Made by a program: the position numbers and the translations under genes. A model generated the notes under the pieces. It ran no database searches. It saw only the letters and a list, made by a program, of their open reading frames with translations, and had not been told where the DNA came from. A stretch of DNA of 64,000 bases from Carnegiea gigantea (lineage: Eukaryota > Streptophyta > Magnoliopsida > Caryophyllales > Cactaceae), in the NCBI GenBank assembly GCA_029747015.1, contig JAKOGI010002301.1, forward strand, positions 31,001 to 95,000, given 5' to 3'. This document shows, in pieces, positions 9,401 to 21,400 of this stretch. The stretch's first letter is position 1. Every line of letters starts with the position of its first letter.

Positions 9401-12286
9401 TGTAACATCTGCCTAAAGGGGTCAGGCACATCACTGGCATGGATGTCTAGTGGGAGATACCTACAAGGCTATCTAAATTCCTTAACCTTAATCATCTTAT
9501 TGATATATGAGGGCAATTGATGGCCATAACGAAGTCTAAATAAAGTCAATGAGGTAGTTCTAAAATATACATTTACATTAATATCGAAACAATATCCATA
9601 ACAATCTTAGATGTTTATATACAAAATATATATAAGTGTCGGATTTACTAAACATAAATCATAACATAAACATATAATGAGACCTGCATTCCCTACTTGG
9701 TTCTCCAAAGTATTTAACAGTTACCTAGCCTTCTTAATGCTCCTGCATCCCCTTTAGCTTTCAAAAACCTAAAAAATGGCGAGGTCATAAGCTTACTGAG
9801 CATAGAGAATAGCCCTTACATTCCCCATTGTTATACTTTACACATTATCTAATTAACAAATAGGTGTATAATGCAATCAAACGATCCTACCTAAAACATA
9901 AAGAATTACATATATATGAATGCAAATATTTCTAACGCATTAATACATAGAAGTCTCGTTCATGCCACTTGTGCACTTAAGTGTCCAAAAATTAATTAGT
10001 CAAAAGCACAATTTCATAAGACGGACCGCTAGGCTAACTCAGCCATGCCTTTCCCATATCAAGTATGATTTAGGGGATCCTTATTTCCACTTAAGTCTCT
10101 AAACAAACTCCATTGTTAGTTTATTCACTAAACTAATCATGATTGCCCTATACTAACCATGTCTCTCATACTCCTAGTCCTCACTTGAGTCTACGAGGAA
10201 AGTAGAGTCTGTCAAGTTTGACTAATGTCCAACTATAACCATAATTTACATATATAAAAGCATGTTTCTTATAAGGTTTCATGTACTTGTAGTAAAGGCA
10301 TAATATATGCATTCCTAAAATCAGTATATCAAAAATAGCTTAGTATTCTTCTATTTCCAACTTGAAATCGGAATTCATGAGCTATCATACATTTTTAGAT
10401 CAATCAAAGTTCTTAATTTTAGGGAAATCAACCTATGACCCACACAAAGAACCATCACAACATGAGGGTTGACAAACATGTCCTGATGGACCACCCGCCA
10501 CTTATTCATATGGTAGCAACAAGTCACCCTCGATCTAGAGGGCACAAAATGCCCCACAAAATCATGGAGTCATATTCATATCTTAGTGAGTTTAGATTAA
10601 ATCTTACTCACCACGAACACAATTGGCTAACATAATACATAAGCCCAACATTCATATACCAAGGGACTAGTTAGAAGTTGTTCCACTAGGTAACCTAAAT
10701 ATAACAATAGTTACAAATATGGCCATAACTCTAAAATGCAATGAAATAGCCTCAGGCAAGACATGAAATTCTTTCCCTATAAAAACATAACTTAGTCACA
10801 TCATATGTAGTTCATATTATCACAATTGTATATTTCAATGAAAATTATAGCAACAATTTACACATAAATCATCCTCCACATGATCAATCTATAGTTTATG
10901 GATACGAAATACCCATAATTACACAAAATAGGGCAATCAACTAAAAAATTCATGACTCAAAGAATACACATCCAACATTCATGAAAAATTATAGAAACAT
11001 ACCAAATGTTTTTAATAATGTACCATACAATTTTCAGAATTTTCCTTTAAGCAAATCCTCCATAAAAATTGAGCAGTGCCCAAAATTATGCATTAGTAGT
11101 CTCAATTAGGGCTGTCAAATGGGTCGAGTCAGATCGACCCATTTAATAAACGGGTCAATTTTGTGTCGGCCTTGAAAATAGCTTAGATTTGCTAAAAACT
11201 GAAAAATACCAAGTTTTCACACTAAACGGTCAAATCGTGTCGACTTCGGGTCGAAATCGGTTCGGTTCGGGTCGGGTTCGTGTTTCTCTCAATAAATTCG
11301 AGTCGGATTTAGGTCGGGTTGTCGTGTCGAATCAGACTTTAACAACCCTAGTCTCAATCAAAATTTATAACTCATAAAATACACATCCGAAATTCGCAAG
11401 AAATTTCCAAGTTTTATGAAAAGCTACAGTAAATGCTCAAAATTTTCACCAATCCAATAATTTACAAACAGTGTCTGAATTTAGGTGGAAATTCGAAAAT
11501 TAAGCTGATTCTTCCCATTCTTTGTTCTTCTAATCAAAATAATCAAATTGATGTCCCTAATCTAGTTCATACATGAAAAAATTCAAAGCTTGCCCATCAA
11601 ATTCACACATCCATATAATCTGAAAATCACAACTAAGCATAAAACTTTTGGGGGTAGGTTTCTAGCAAGTGAACCTAGGTTTCTAATTATTAAATCCTAA
11701 AAATTCATAGTTTAACCTACAAACAATTTCTTAAATTTAAGCATAAACCCTCAAAATAATCATTTCCTAATCAATTTTAGGGTTAGAAGAAAGTAGGAAT
11801 TTGGTCACCTATATACTCTAAACCAAGCTAAATTCCTCCCCTTCTTCTTCTTTCTTCTTCTTCTTTTTCTTCTCTTCTTCTTCTTCTTCTTCTTCTTCTT
11901 CTTCTTCTTCTTTATCTTCTTATTCATCTTCTTCTTCTTCCTCTCTTTCTCTCTGCTATGTATGATTTAGGGGGAGAAGGAAAAACCAAACCCTCTCTTT
12001 TCTAATGTGATTAAAAAACGAGGCCCCCTTTTCATTTTGTTTCCTTTTTTGGGTCAAGTGAACTAATTCCCTGTTCTTTTATTTGCTTTTTCTTTTTGGT
12101 AATACTATAATGGTGATAAGAAGCCCTCTTCTAATTGCTCTCACACTGATGATACTTGCACTAAACTAAATACATACGTATGTCTAAAATAAATAGCCTA
12201 AATGTACGCATAAATCACTCATAAAGCACATAGATCAATCTCTAAGTCCTGAACGTGCGGTTATTCTACATATTTAGGATCCCACA
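9401..12286 (-). repeat. Tekay-like 5' LTR, about 2.9 kb
   Basis: Read on the minus strand it starts near TGTGGGATCC (12286), ends GCAGATGTTACA (9401) and is followed within a few bases by the primer-binding site. A long LTR with a GTTACA end suits Tekay-like elements. Its first part matches the plus-strand fragment 6742-8170 in inverted orientation. A 244-bp hAT MITE (11107-11350) interrupts it and is absent from the partner. The outer boundary is approximate because the start diverges from the TGYAACACCC consensus. Several 60-90-codon ORFs inside are not conserved between the two arms and are not genes. Confidence 0.6.
11107..11350 (+). mobile_element. hAT-type MITE, copy 1 (244 bp)
   Basis: Ends TAGGGCTGT and ACAACCCTA are inverted repeats. 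The element is flanked by a perfect 8-bp duplication GTCTCAAT (11099-11106 and 11351-11358), the hAT hallmark. The related LTR arm at about 7660 lacks the insert, which gives an empty site. The interior contains repeated GGGTCG/GGTTCG motifs. There is no ORF of note. A second copy of identical length lies at 17316-17559. Confidence 0.93.
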
Positions 12287-12289
12287 CCT

Positions 12290-13960
12290 CTTAGAGACAG
12301 AGAGAGGGATTCCTTAATAAGATAGGAAAATAATGAAGGTCCTAGAATCTAAAAGTTGAATGTGGACATCCTCAACGATACTTCATATTGAAAAGGAAAT
12401 ACTTGTATACACTCCCTTGTAGTCAGAGGAGCCTACCTCTTTTCAAGAGGCAGTTAATTCACCAAAGAGTGGATGGACACCATAAGGGATGAGATGGCCT
12501 CAATGGTAAGAAACTAGCTTTGAAACTTGTTAATCTTCCGTATCGACGTAACTCTAATGAAGATAGGTGGGTTTTAGAGATAAAACGTTGAGCTAATGGA
12601 TTGATTTATAAGTTCAAGGCAATCTAGTATAGAAAGACTTCACCCAAATTGAGGGTGTAAACTACGAAGAGAATTTTTCTTTTATGGTGAAATTAGCATC
12701 TATTAGCCTACTCCTTGTGTTGGTTGCCCATTTGGACTTAGCATTGTTCAAAATGGACATAAAGACTACTTTTATAAATGATAATCTTGAGGAAGGGATC
12801 TACAAGGACTAGCCCATGGGTTTTGTGTCAACTGGTTAAGAGTACAAAGTGTATCATACTAAAAGGTCTTTATATTTGGTCTTAAACAATCTTCCAGTTC
12901 TTGGTACTTTGGATTCCACAAAGCCATTAGTTTGTTTGGTTTATCCAATGTTTCAGAGGACCATCATTTGTATTTTAAGAATAACAGGGGGATTATATTT
13001 CTTACCCTATATATTGATGACATATTCTGATTGAGAACAACTTGGAGTTGATCAAAGTTACTGAGAAGTGACTATCATCTGTCTTTGATGTGAGAAACAT
13101 GGGTGAAGCTAAGTAAGTCCTAGGTGGGAAAATAGTTAGGAACCATCCCACACTTCCCCTGGGTGAAGCATACATTAAAAAGGTCTTGAAATGTTTTTAA
13201 ATACATAATTCCAAAACCATGAGCACCCCAGTTGAGAAGGATTTGACCGTATGTCTTAACTAATGCCCTAAAATAGATGATGAAAAACAACAAATGAGCA
13301 ATGTTCCCTGTGCTTCTTCCACAAGAAGTCTAATGTCTATTATATTATGTACATGACCTAACATTTGCTTTACTTGGGACTTCCTCACTAGCAAGCTGTC
13401 AAAAGCTATCTTCATAGTATTACCGATCGGGTCCTTTGCTATCAGAGTAGGACCTAAGGTAAAGAAAATATTTAGATGCCAATTGGGGTTGTGATCCAGA
13501 TGAGTTTAGGTCAACCTCAAGATATGCCTTGTACCTGAGTGAGAGAGCTATATCATGATGTAGAAAGAAGCAAAACGGAGTAATGTTGTTGACCATTGAG
13601 GTAGAATATGTTGTTGGAACATAGGAAAAGGAGGTTTTTAGTATGTTTATGTTTACTATCAAAATGATTATGGATCCCTTAACTATACCTATTCTTAGAG
13701 ATGCTTACAAAACACATATGTTGAGTCTAGGAATTCTTAAGGTCTAGAACTTGGATATATCTTGTTAAGTGATGGACATGTTCTTTTGTCGATGAGCATT
13801 TACAAAATAAAGAATTTTTTTTACTATTGTTCTTTAGTTATCATCGCATAAGAGGCATATTGAAATGTCACGCACTTCTGATTGTCCTAATCACATAGGC
13901 AATCACCTTGACACTTGAGTAGGGAGCATAATGAGACTAAATCATATTAACACTAGGTAT
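12290..13960 (+). pseudogene. Ty1/copia polyprotein remnant (RT-RNase H region)
   Basis: Three-frame translation on the plus strand gives a degraded copia RT in the expected order: EPTSFQEAVNSP, then HLDLALFKMDIKTTFIND and NLEEGIYK, then a YIDDI-like box near 13010, FDVRNMGEAK followed by LGGKIVRN, and KVLKCF further on. RNase H remnants follow to about 13960. Many stops and frameshifts make it a fossil. The gag, protease and integrase parts are missing on the left, where the Tekay-like LTR begins. A copia-type polypurine tract and LTR at 15819 probably belong to this element. Confidence 0.8.
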
Positions 13961-15818
13961 GTAATATTGATTCATCATATTAGGAGTGTAGGAATGATAA
14001 ATTATAGTCACCTTAGTAAGTCTAAGTGAAACTTGAGGGATTCGAATAGGAAATATCTAATTTCATATTGAAGCCTTAAAGTTTAAATCTTAAGTGCCAA
14101 GATTAACATGTAATATGTTGATTTAGCCGCTCCGGTTAAACTTTTGGATAAAATCTAGACTAGCGATTTGCATACCATATAGAAAGAAATGCCCAGCTAA
14201 GTAAGAGTTATGATATAAGACACATTTTATCCTGCTTATGAGATGACCTGATGAGGATGAATCCTCAAGCATTGATGATCATAGAACACTAAGAAAAATC
14301 ACAACACTAAAGGATGCTCCTCTTTGGATTTAACCTCTAATAATCCATGTGATTGTGAGATTTGTGCCCAAAAAATAAGATCCTAATAATAAGTAGAAAC
14401 TTCCCATCAAATCTCCTTCATAAAGCCTTATAGCCACTAAAGAGAAATTATAAGAAAGACTCTAAATTACCACTCTTAAATAAAAAATAAAGACGAAGAA
14501 CTCTAAGAGAGAAGTTGGTCCTTTGCCTTTCATTTCATCATCAACTCAAAGCTGAGTATAAATAGAGAGGAATAGGTCTATAAATACCCAAAATTAAAGG
14601 GATTAGCTAATACATTAGTGGGCAAGTGGACCGATAAGAGTCATACAAAATATCCTAGAGAAATCAATCAACATTCCACGACAATAATAACCATAATGAG
14701 CTACATATTTCCAAGATTTCTTTCCCACTTTCTAGGAAGCTTCTTGAAGGTTCTTCTCTAACAGCGGGGGTGCTACCACTTACAGGCTCTTCATTAGTGG
14801 GGTTAGATTCACGCCGTATTGAGTCATTCTAAGGACTATAGCTGTAACCACCTTGATAAGGCCAAAACCTAGATTGCTCCAAAATTGGATTGTTGTGAAC
14901 ACTCCTTCTATCTTGGCCATTTCCATCAAATTTAATTTTTAATCTAATTTTCAACACATGGGGTTAAAATAAACATCTAAAGGAACTAGCAAAACTTGTA
15001 CAGGCACCAATTGGGTATCATTAGGTGGGAATAAAATGTTACCAAATTTAGCAATTTAATCAGTAAAAAACTGGCATTAATATGATGGGAATTTCATCAC
15101 TTTAGGGAATCCAAATGATAACATCTACTAAAAATATTTACATATCCCAATAGTAGGCTAGATAATCTTTCCAATGAGTCATAGATCATTAATTTTTGAG
15201 CCCATATGCTTGGTCCAATATCATGATAAAATGGGCCTAAGTGCTGGAAATTTGGTGTCAAGGGTCCATTAGGTGGGTGAGACCATTTTCTCATCTTGGT
15301 GCAAGATGAAGGGGACTTGATATGTATCATGAGCTATGCAAGGAGTGAAAATTAACTTCCCTATCTTTGTCATTGTGTGACCCTATAGATGATAACTCTT
15401 CGACTTAAAGCTATGACAAGAAGGTTGAAGTTTAATGATGCTACTTTAATGTCTTTCTTATAGGCCAAGATGTGTATGGTTCAACAAGTGCAAGTTAGGA
15501 AATCCTTTCAGCTAAGATGAAATACCATGAGTGTTTAAAGTAAAAATTTATCCATCTTCACCATATCAATCCAGACAACTATATGAGTATACAATCGTAG
15601 GACATATCATTTAGCATAAGAGGACTAGGTATACTACCAATGATGTTGGATGGTTTGTGGTATCCTGCTTTGTGAAAGTGTTATGTTAGGTAGAGGGTCA
15701 CTTAATGTAACACTATTGGTTAGTTTCTGACTGCATGTCCCATTCCCATTATGAAGCGTGAATAAATATGATTCATGGAGAGATATGTGACTTGTGGATT
15801 ATATTGCCAAATGGGAGT
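13961..15818. other. Region without a recognised gene; probable copia 3' UTR with a coding-like island
   Basis: Most of this 1.9 kb is AT-rich and unrecognised. At the right end (15740-15818) AATATGATTCATGG and GATATGTGACTTGTGG lead to a copia-style polypurine tract, AAATGGGAG. A TATA-like GTATAAATAGAG lies at 14555-14566. Between about 14720 and 14940 the minus strand has a more balanced composition and a readable frame with a single stop, containing ILEQSRFWPYQGGYSYSP and RRESNPTNEEPVSGSTP. I do not recognise that peptide; it may be a captured exon. Confidence 0.4.
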
Positions 15819-16528
15819 TGTTGGTCAACCCTATAATATTAAGGCTGGATGGCCACCAATGCCACCTAAGTTGTGATATTAATAGAACCCTAAACTTATA
15901 CATAGGGAGATTTAGGGACTTAAATTGCATTAGTTGCTAACCTCATCACAAAAACACAATAAGTCTCTCCTCTCCCTCTCATGGCTGTCCAACCATCAAT
16001 GGGATTCGAGTTTTAGGTCGTGAATATAACGGTGACTCTAGTAGGCATCGCTTGATTGATTGCATAATTTGTGGGCAATTCTTAAGCAATGAGATCCATT
16101 ACTTCTGCTCCTAAAGGTATGTCCTTTGCTTCCCTTCAATCAATGTAACTTAAACACAACATATCCAAGGCATGAGCATTTGCACCCTTTTATATAGTCA
16201 AGCTAATATAATAACTTTATACTTATTTGGATCCCTCTTTAATGCATGATCAACATCACAACTTGCTTTGCACAAGTCAATCCCAAAATTCATTACCAGC
16301 ATCTTAATTCATTAAACATGCTTAATAAGCTAACAATCCAAAGAATCCCAACTTATTGCACTAATTTACGCAATTGTAATGACAATTAATGATTTTGGAT
16401 CCACTTTAGAGAAGGATGAATTGGGTTACCTTCGTTGGAGTTAAGGGATGAAGATAAGAGAAATTGAAAAGTGCGGCAGGCAATGTTGGTGTTAGTGCAT
16501 CATAATTTTGTAGATAACACAACCAACA
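15819..16528 (+). repeat. Copia-type 3' LTR (710 bp)
   Basis: The LTR starts TGTTGGTCAACCC directly after the polypurine tract AAATGGGAG and ends ACACAACCAACA. TGTTGG...CCAACA terminal inverted repeats are typical of copia LTRs. Its right end abuts the Tat-type LTR remnant at 16529, so the copia element was probably inserted into that LTR. The 5' LTR is not in the window. Confidence 0.6.
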
Positions 16529-16754
16529 CAGTCTAGAACCAGACTAGAGAACTGAACCTATTTTTGGGCTAAGAACACCACCAGGTTCTTAGATTAGAAC
16601 TCTGGTACAATTCTCTAGCTCAATCTACTTGTTTAGCTACAGTTTGATAATTTTTATATTAAAAAATTAGTGTGAATTTCAGTACCCATCAGGTGAGTCC
16701 CGTTATTCGTAGGGGACCGCACCTAGGTGCTGAACCTCAGGGTATGGTTCTTAT
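16529..16754 (+). repeat. 5' LTR remnant of the Tat-like element
   Basis: About 225 bp resemble the end of the 3' LTR at about 55690-55905. Shared landmarks are the GACTAG..GAACT region, TAGCTCAATC, TCAGTGTGAAT-like TTAGTGTGAATTTC, GGTGAGTCC/AAGTGAGTCC and GAACCTC.GGGTRTGG. The upstream part of the LTR is cut off by the copia LTR. The primer-binding site starts 3 bp downstream. Confidence 0.65.
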
Positions 16755-16756
16755 AA

Positions 16757-16774
16757 TGGAGACTCCACTTGAGG
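16757..16774 (+). other. Primer-binding site of the Tat-like element
   Basis: TGGAGACTCCACTTGAGG resembles TGGCGACTCCACTGGGGA, the primer site (tRNA-Arg complement) that I recall for Tat/Ogre elements, with a few mismatches. Its position directly after the LTR remnant supports the call. Confidence 0.6.
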
Positions 16775-17859
16775 CTCCATTTCTTTATAAAACCAAAAAA
16801 AGGGTACGATTTGAAATTTAATACGAGAAATTTGTTTAGCTATACTTAGGCATTCTTACATTTAAAACTGCTGCCATAACGGGTTCATAGTGGGCCCATT
16901 AGACTTTCAATTTAGTATGCAATTCTTCCAACCACTTATGACATACTTTCTTGGTCAACATGATGCTAGAAAGCAACAAAAATGTTCTAGTCTTTCCATG
17001 TATCCTTTGAATGATATACGAAAGATTTGGCTTGTGAGAGGACTTTTCTAAACCTTGCCTAAACTCCTTTCTAACATAGAAATTTGGCTCAGGATCAAAC
17101 TCATTCGCGTGCATGGATGTGTTTTTGTGTAACTTAATCATCTACAACCCTAAAGGCTATGCATTGATGCCTTTGCTCTTAAGAGGGACTAGGATAGGAA
17201 TGGTCAAGTCTAGTAGCAATGGGTTAAGGACTAAAAATGACTTTTAGGCCAAGTGGGCTTCAACGACTCTTGATTTAAAATCTGAATGGGGTTCTAGCCC
17301 TATTTAAGTCATAACTAGAGTTAGGAAAGTTTGACCCCACACAATAACACGACATAAACCTGATCTAAACTTATTGAGAGAAATATGAACACGATCTGAA
17401 CCGAACCGATTTCAACTCGAAGTCGACGTGATTTGACCGTTTAGTGTGAAACCTCGTTGTTTTTCAGTTTTGAGCAAATCTAAGCTATTTTTAAGGTCGA
17501 CACGAAATTGATCTATTTATTAAATGAATTGACCCGTCCCCAACTGTTTCCTAGCTCTAGTCATAACAGTGGCCTCAATGTTTTTAAAAAAAGAATAAAA
17601 CGGAGGAGAATGGGTAGAAATTAGGTTTATAGGAGCCCAGCCAAGATCTAAGGATATGCATAAGTCTAGGAGGAGAGGAAACAATCACCTTAGGGTCCAG
17701 TGGAGAACCTTGCTGAGATCTCAGTGGGGAGTTGCTTCTCTTCATTCCATATTCAGTTTGCATTCATGGCTTAAACTCAATTTCCTAGGTCCTTAGCAAT
17801 AGATTTTAGTTCATGAGTCAACATAGTTGATTCGAAGACCTTTATTTTCTTTTGAAAAG
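16775..17859 (+). other. Leader of the Tat-like element
   Basis: Non-coding 5' region between the primer site and gag, interrupted by a hAT MITE at 17316-17559. An 80-codon frame on the opposite strand (16899-17141, YVRKEFRQGLEKSS) resembles nothing I know and is probably chance. Confidence 0.5.
17316..17559 (-). mobile_element. hAT-type MITE, copy 2 (244 bp)
   Basis: Same family as 11107-11350 in reverse orientation, with exactly the same length. Ends are TAGAGTTAGGAAA and TTTCCTAGCTCTA. A perfect 8-bp duplication GTCATAAC flanks it (17308-17315 and 17560-17567). Shared inner motifs include TTTTCAGTTTT, GACCGTTTAGTGTGAAA and CCGAACCGATTTC. Confidence 0.93.
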
Positions 17860-19560
17860 TATTAAGATAAGCTAGTCATGAGCATTCCTTATTAATTAAT
17901 CAAGATAGGACAAACTAAAAGCATATACATGCAGAGTCCACAAACTAGAAGACTTCTGTTTCGAAAAGAGTATGAGGAAGCTCCATAGTTGGGTTAAAAT
18001 CAAATTCAAAATCGAAATCATAGTGTAATCTCTCACCAATTCCAATAGCTAACAATAATGAGATCTCTCAACTTATGAAGATGATGGATAGGATGCAGAC
18101 TAGAATAGAAAAGAGTGAAAAGAAAAAGGTAATGATAGATAATGCACTCCAAAACCTTACCAAGGAACCCCAGAGGAAGAATAACAAGCAAACCCATAAA
18201 GAGCGGAAAGGTGATGAAAAAGAAGAGCCATTTAATAAGAAGGAAGAAGAAGTAGAAAAGTGCACTCCGCAAACCAATCCACAAGTATGCCATATAAAAT
18301 AGCTGCTTAAGGAATCCTCGATGTTTAACAATTTCTTTAATGACATTGTAAGATTCACTCCAATTCCAAAAGGGCAGTCACTCCAAGATTCACCATGCTA
18401 GGTGTCAAATTCCATGGAACTAAAAATCCTCACCATCATATGAGGAACTTTATTAGTACAATGACTCTGAAAAGGATTAGCAAGGAATCTTTCACATCAT
18501 ATTTCCTTGGACCTTTGACAAGTATGTGATGATATGCTATAATGTTGTTGGCCTACGAATGGTCATGACATGGGATAATTTTTGTAGAGAGTTCTTGCGT
18601 CAGCATTCATATAATGATAACCTGCCAATCACACTTAGGGACTTAGAAGTTAGAACTCATAAAGCAAGAAGAAAAGGAAGGGTTTACTGACTACCTGGCA
18701 GATGAAGGTCAAAGGCCTACATGGTAGATTAATCTTTAGAAGATAATCAAGTGAGATTGTTCATTAAGAACTACTAACCTGCATATAGGTAGCACTTATA
18801 GTTTACACCATTTGAAAATTTTACTATACCAACGAACATAGGTATGCTTATATAAGAGGAACTGGCTAGAGAAGTGCCTACAAAGACTAGTAATAACTGG
18901 CAAGGTAACACCAGAACAGGGATAAGAAGCTAGTAGCTCTAAAAATCTGTATGTGATAAACCGCTACACCGAGTATACCCCTATAGAGACCACCTGTATT
19001 TAGGTTCTGGAGTGATTATCGGCCAAAAGAAAGATCGATCTTCTTAAGGTCAAGTGAGAAACTGAGGCTCATAGTCCTAAAATCTTTTTGTAACTATATA
19101 CTACAATTATGATTTGCCTCATGGGCATGACACTGAGAACTGCTGGACTTTCAAGAATAGGTCAGAAAGGATGCTCCAGTCAAGGCAGCTTCCTTTGCTT
19201 AAAGCAGTTTAGAAGCCCAACAATGATAAAAGAGACCACACATTTTTACTATTAGGATGATCAAGCAAAAGAGTGAAACTTATCTGTATACACATAAAGC
19301 ATTCACCGGTTGAAGCCAAAGGTTTGCACACCCAGATAATATCTAGAGGTTCATGGATTATGGGAAAGATGAGGAGTATCTATAGGAAACTCAAGGAGAT
19401 TATTGGCTTGTTGAACTAAGTGTAATGATTTCTTAGAAGAGATAAAGAATGTGGCTTTTGGGGAGAGGAAGACCACGACAAGGTCTAAGACCTCATAAAC
19501 CCAAAGAGGGCCCACCACAGGCCTTAGAAAAAGAAAAGGGCGCAATCCAATAATAGGATC
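17860..19560 (+). pseudogene. gag of the Tat-like retrotransposon
   Basis: Plus-strand reading in shifting frames gives a lysine/glutamate-rich N-terminal region (18075-18300, KEEPFNKKEEEVEK). Next comes a capsid with KFHGTKNPHHHMRNFIS and WDNFCREFLRQHSYNDNLP (18419-18640), then LFIKNY*PAYR with FTPFENFT. Further on are RVYPYRDHLY and LPHGHDTENCWTFKNR (19100-19170), the conserved late gag block seen in Tat-type elements. It would form the virus-like particle and package RNA. Multiple stops make it a pseudogene. Confidence 0.75.
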
Positions 19561-19679
19561 CTGTGCTAAATCAATTAAAGAAACTTAAAGTAGAAGTAAC
19601 TATTTGTAACTCATAGGGGCTTATCAAAAGCACAGGCAACTTCTAATTGATGAGCTGAGTAAGATTAACTTCTCATGAA

Positions 19680-21400
19680 GCCACGCCTGAGGAAATGACA
19701 GCTTCAATTACCACAGGTAAAGGCATTGCAACCTCTAGTAATGAGGATTTCCACTAGGGGTTTTGGTGGATAATAACAGCTTATACCTTGCCATAACATG
19801 CCTTCAAAATTGCATACCCCTTGCCCTAGTCGATAATGGTTCAAGTATGAATATTTGTTCCTGGAGAACTACTAAAAGGTCAGGAATCAAGAAAAGTCAA
19901 TTCTCAATGCCTATTAAAATTGGGCACCATTCTTCTCCCTATTAATGTAGGCCCAGTTGAGGGGAATGTGGAATGCCCAATTTTAGATATTCCAGCCGCT
20001 TTTAACTTGCTCTTAGGCAGACCATGGCTTCATGAACACCAAACAGTCCCATCCACCATAAATTAAAAAGTGAAGATGCTGATAAAGGGGTAGGTGGTCA
20101 CCATTGAAGGGGATAACTTATATGCTACTATCAGTAACAAGCGGCCAATGTTAGAATTAGAGCAGGATCTTGACGACAAGGAACTCTATAATTTTTAAAG
20201 TGTAGCAGCCTTGGGGAAGGATTTAACTTCTCTTACTTAGATCCTTATTCAAAGTTAAATAGGAACGCCATTCTTAAGAAATGGAGATATTTCCCAGGGC
20301 TAACTATACGTAGAAGAGCAGAGGAATGGACTACCATTCCCTTAGCCCTGAAGGAGGATTACAGATTCGAGTTGGGGTAAAAGCCCATTTATGAAGAAGT
20401 AGATAAAGTGAAGAAGGACGAACAAGCTTCAAAAATTGCTGGCAGAAAGGGATATTATAAGTACTACATCATAAGGCCTTAACTGCTCACTCTTAACGGG
20501 CACTTCCATCATGTGGTAGACAGTTTTTCTTTCTATAGCTTCCCTTAACCTATTGTATAAAAGAGAAGGGGACTTAGGTACATACGTTGGAAATATTTAG
20601 TGATTACCAACTACTAGAGAAGGAAGCACTTGCACCAATAAGAAGAGACCGAACCACTCAAGATTGGACCCACCTATCTGAAAGCAATATCTTTAGAGTT
20701 CTATTTAGGTAACATCATAGAAAAGAAAAGGAATCTGTCGTTGTTCAGCCCCTTGACATGTCCAATAGTATTTTCATTCCTATAAATTTCATCACCAAAC
20801 TCGGCATAAAAAGCTATAAGCAAGTAACTTGGGTAGCTGGAGACGAAGAAAATGTGTTTACTACAGCTATTGGTAGTAGTCTAGGAAAGTATAGGATAGA
20901 TTCTAAGAGTCAGCCTTCATTTTATGTTTCCCTAAACTTACATTGGTTGTACTCATTTCTGATTTCATAAGATGTACTCTTTTGCTTATGACCGATCTCA
21001 TTCTCCTTTTTTTGTGTTCTTTGCCTCTAATGATATTGAAATGAAGATATAACCCCAAAAGATCCAATCAAAGTAGTGGAAGATCATGAAAATCGAACTT
21101 CCATAATCGAAGGCACAATATTAGTTAACCTAAGGACTCGTGAAGAGCTTAAGAGCTCAAAATAGAAAAATCACTACCTATAGAGGAGTAGAAGAGCTTT
21201 ACTTCACCCCTATGGGAAATCATTGATGTTTTTACATGGTCTTAGAAAGACATACTTGGCATAGATTGGAATATTGCTGAGCATAAGATTCCCTACTATC
21301 CTAATATCAAGACATAAAAACTCCGCAGGATTGAACCATAATGGGCCTATAAGATGATCGAGACCAAAAACTATTGGGAAAAGCTTCTAAAAACTCATCA
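19680..21400 (+). pseudogene. Protease and linker region of Tat-like pol
   Basis: At 19763-19945 the frame reads LALVDNGSSMNICSWRTT, the aspartic protease block of Tat elements (D-N-G-S-S with the active Asp). Downstream come HEHQTVPSTIN and VVTIEGDNLYATISNKRP (20040-20140), also typical of this lineage, then a poorly conserved linker before RT. The protease would process Gag-Pol. Frame changes and stops abolish function. Confidence 0.75.

Noticed and set aside
10375..10635. Overlapping ORFs on both strands inside the Tekay-like LTR
   Set aside because: Located within LTR sequence, no conserved motif, and no equivalent in a coding part of the family.
18033..18358. Hydrophobic minus-strand ORFs (Phe/Leu-rich)
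   Set aside because: They are the complement of the lysine/glutamate-rich gag start on the plus strand.
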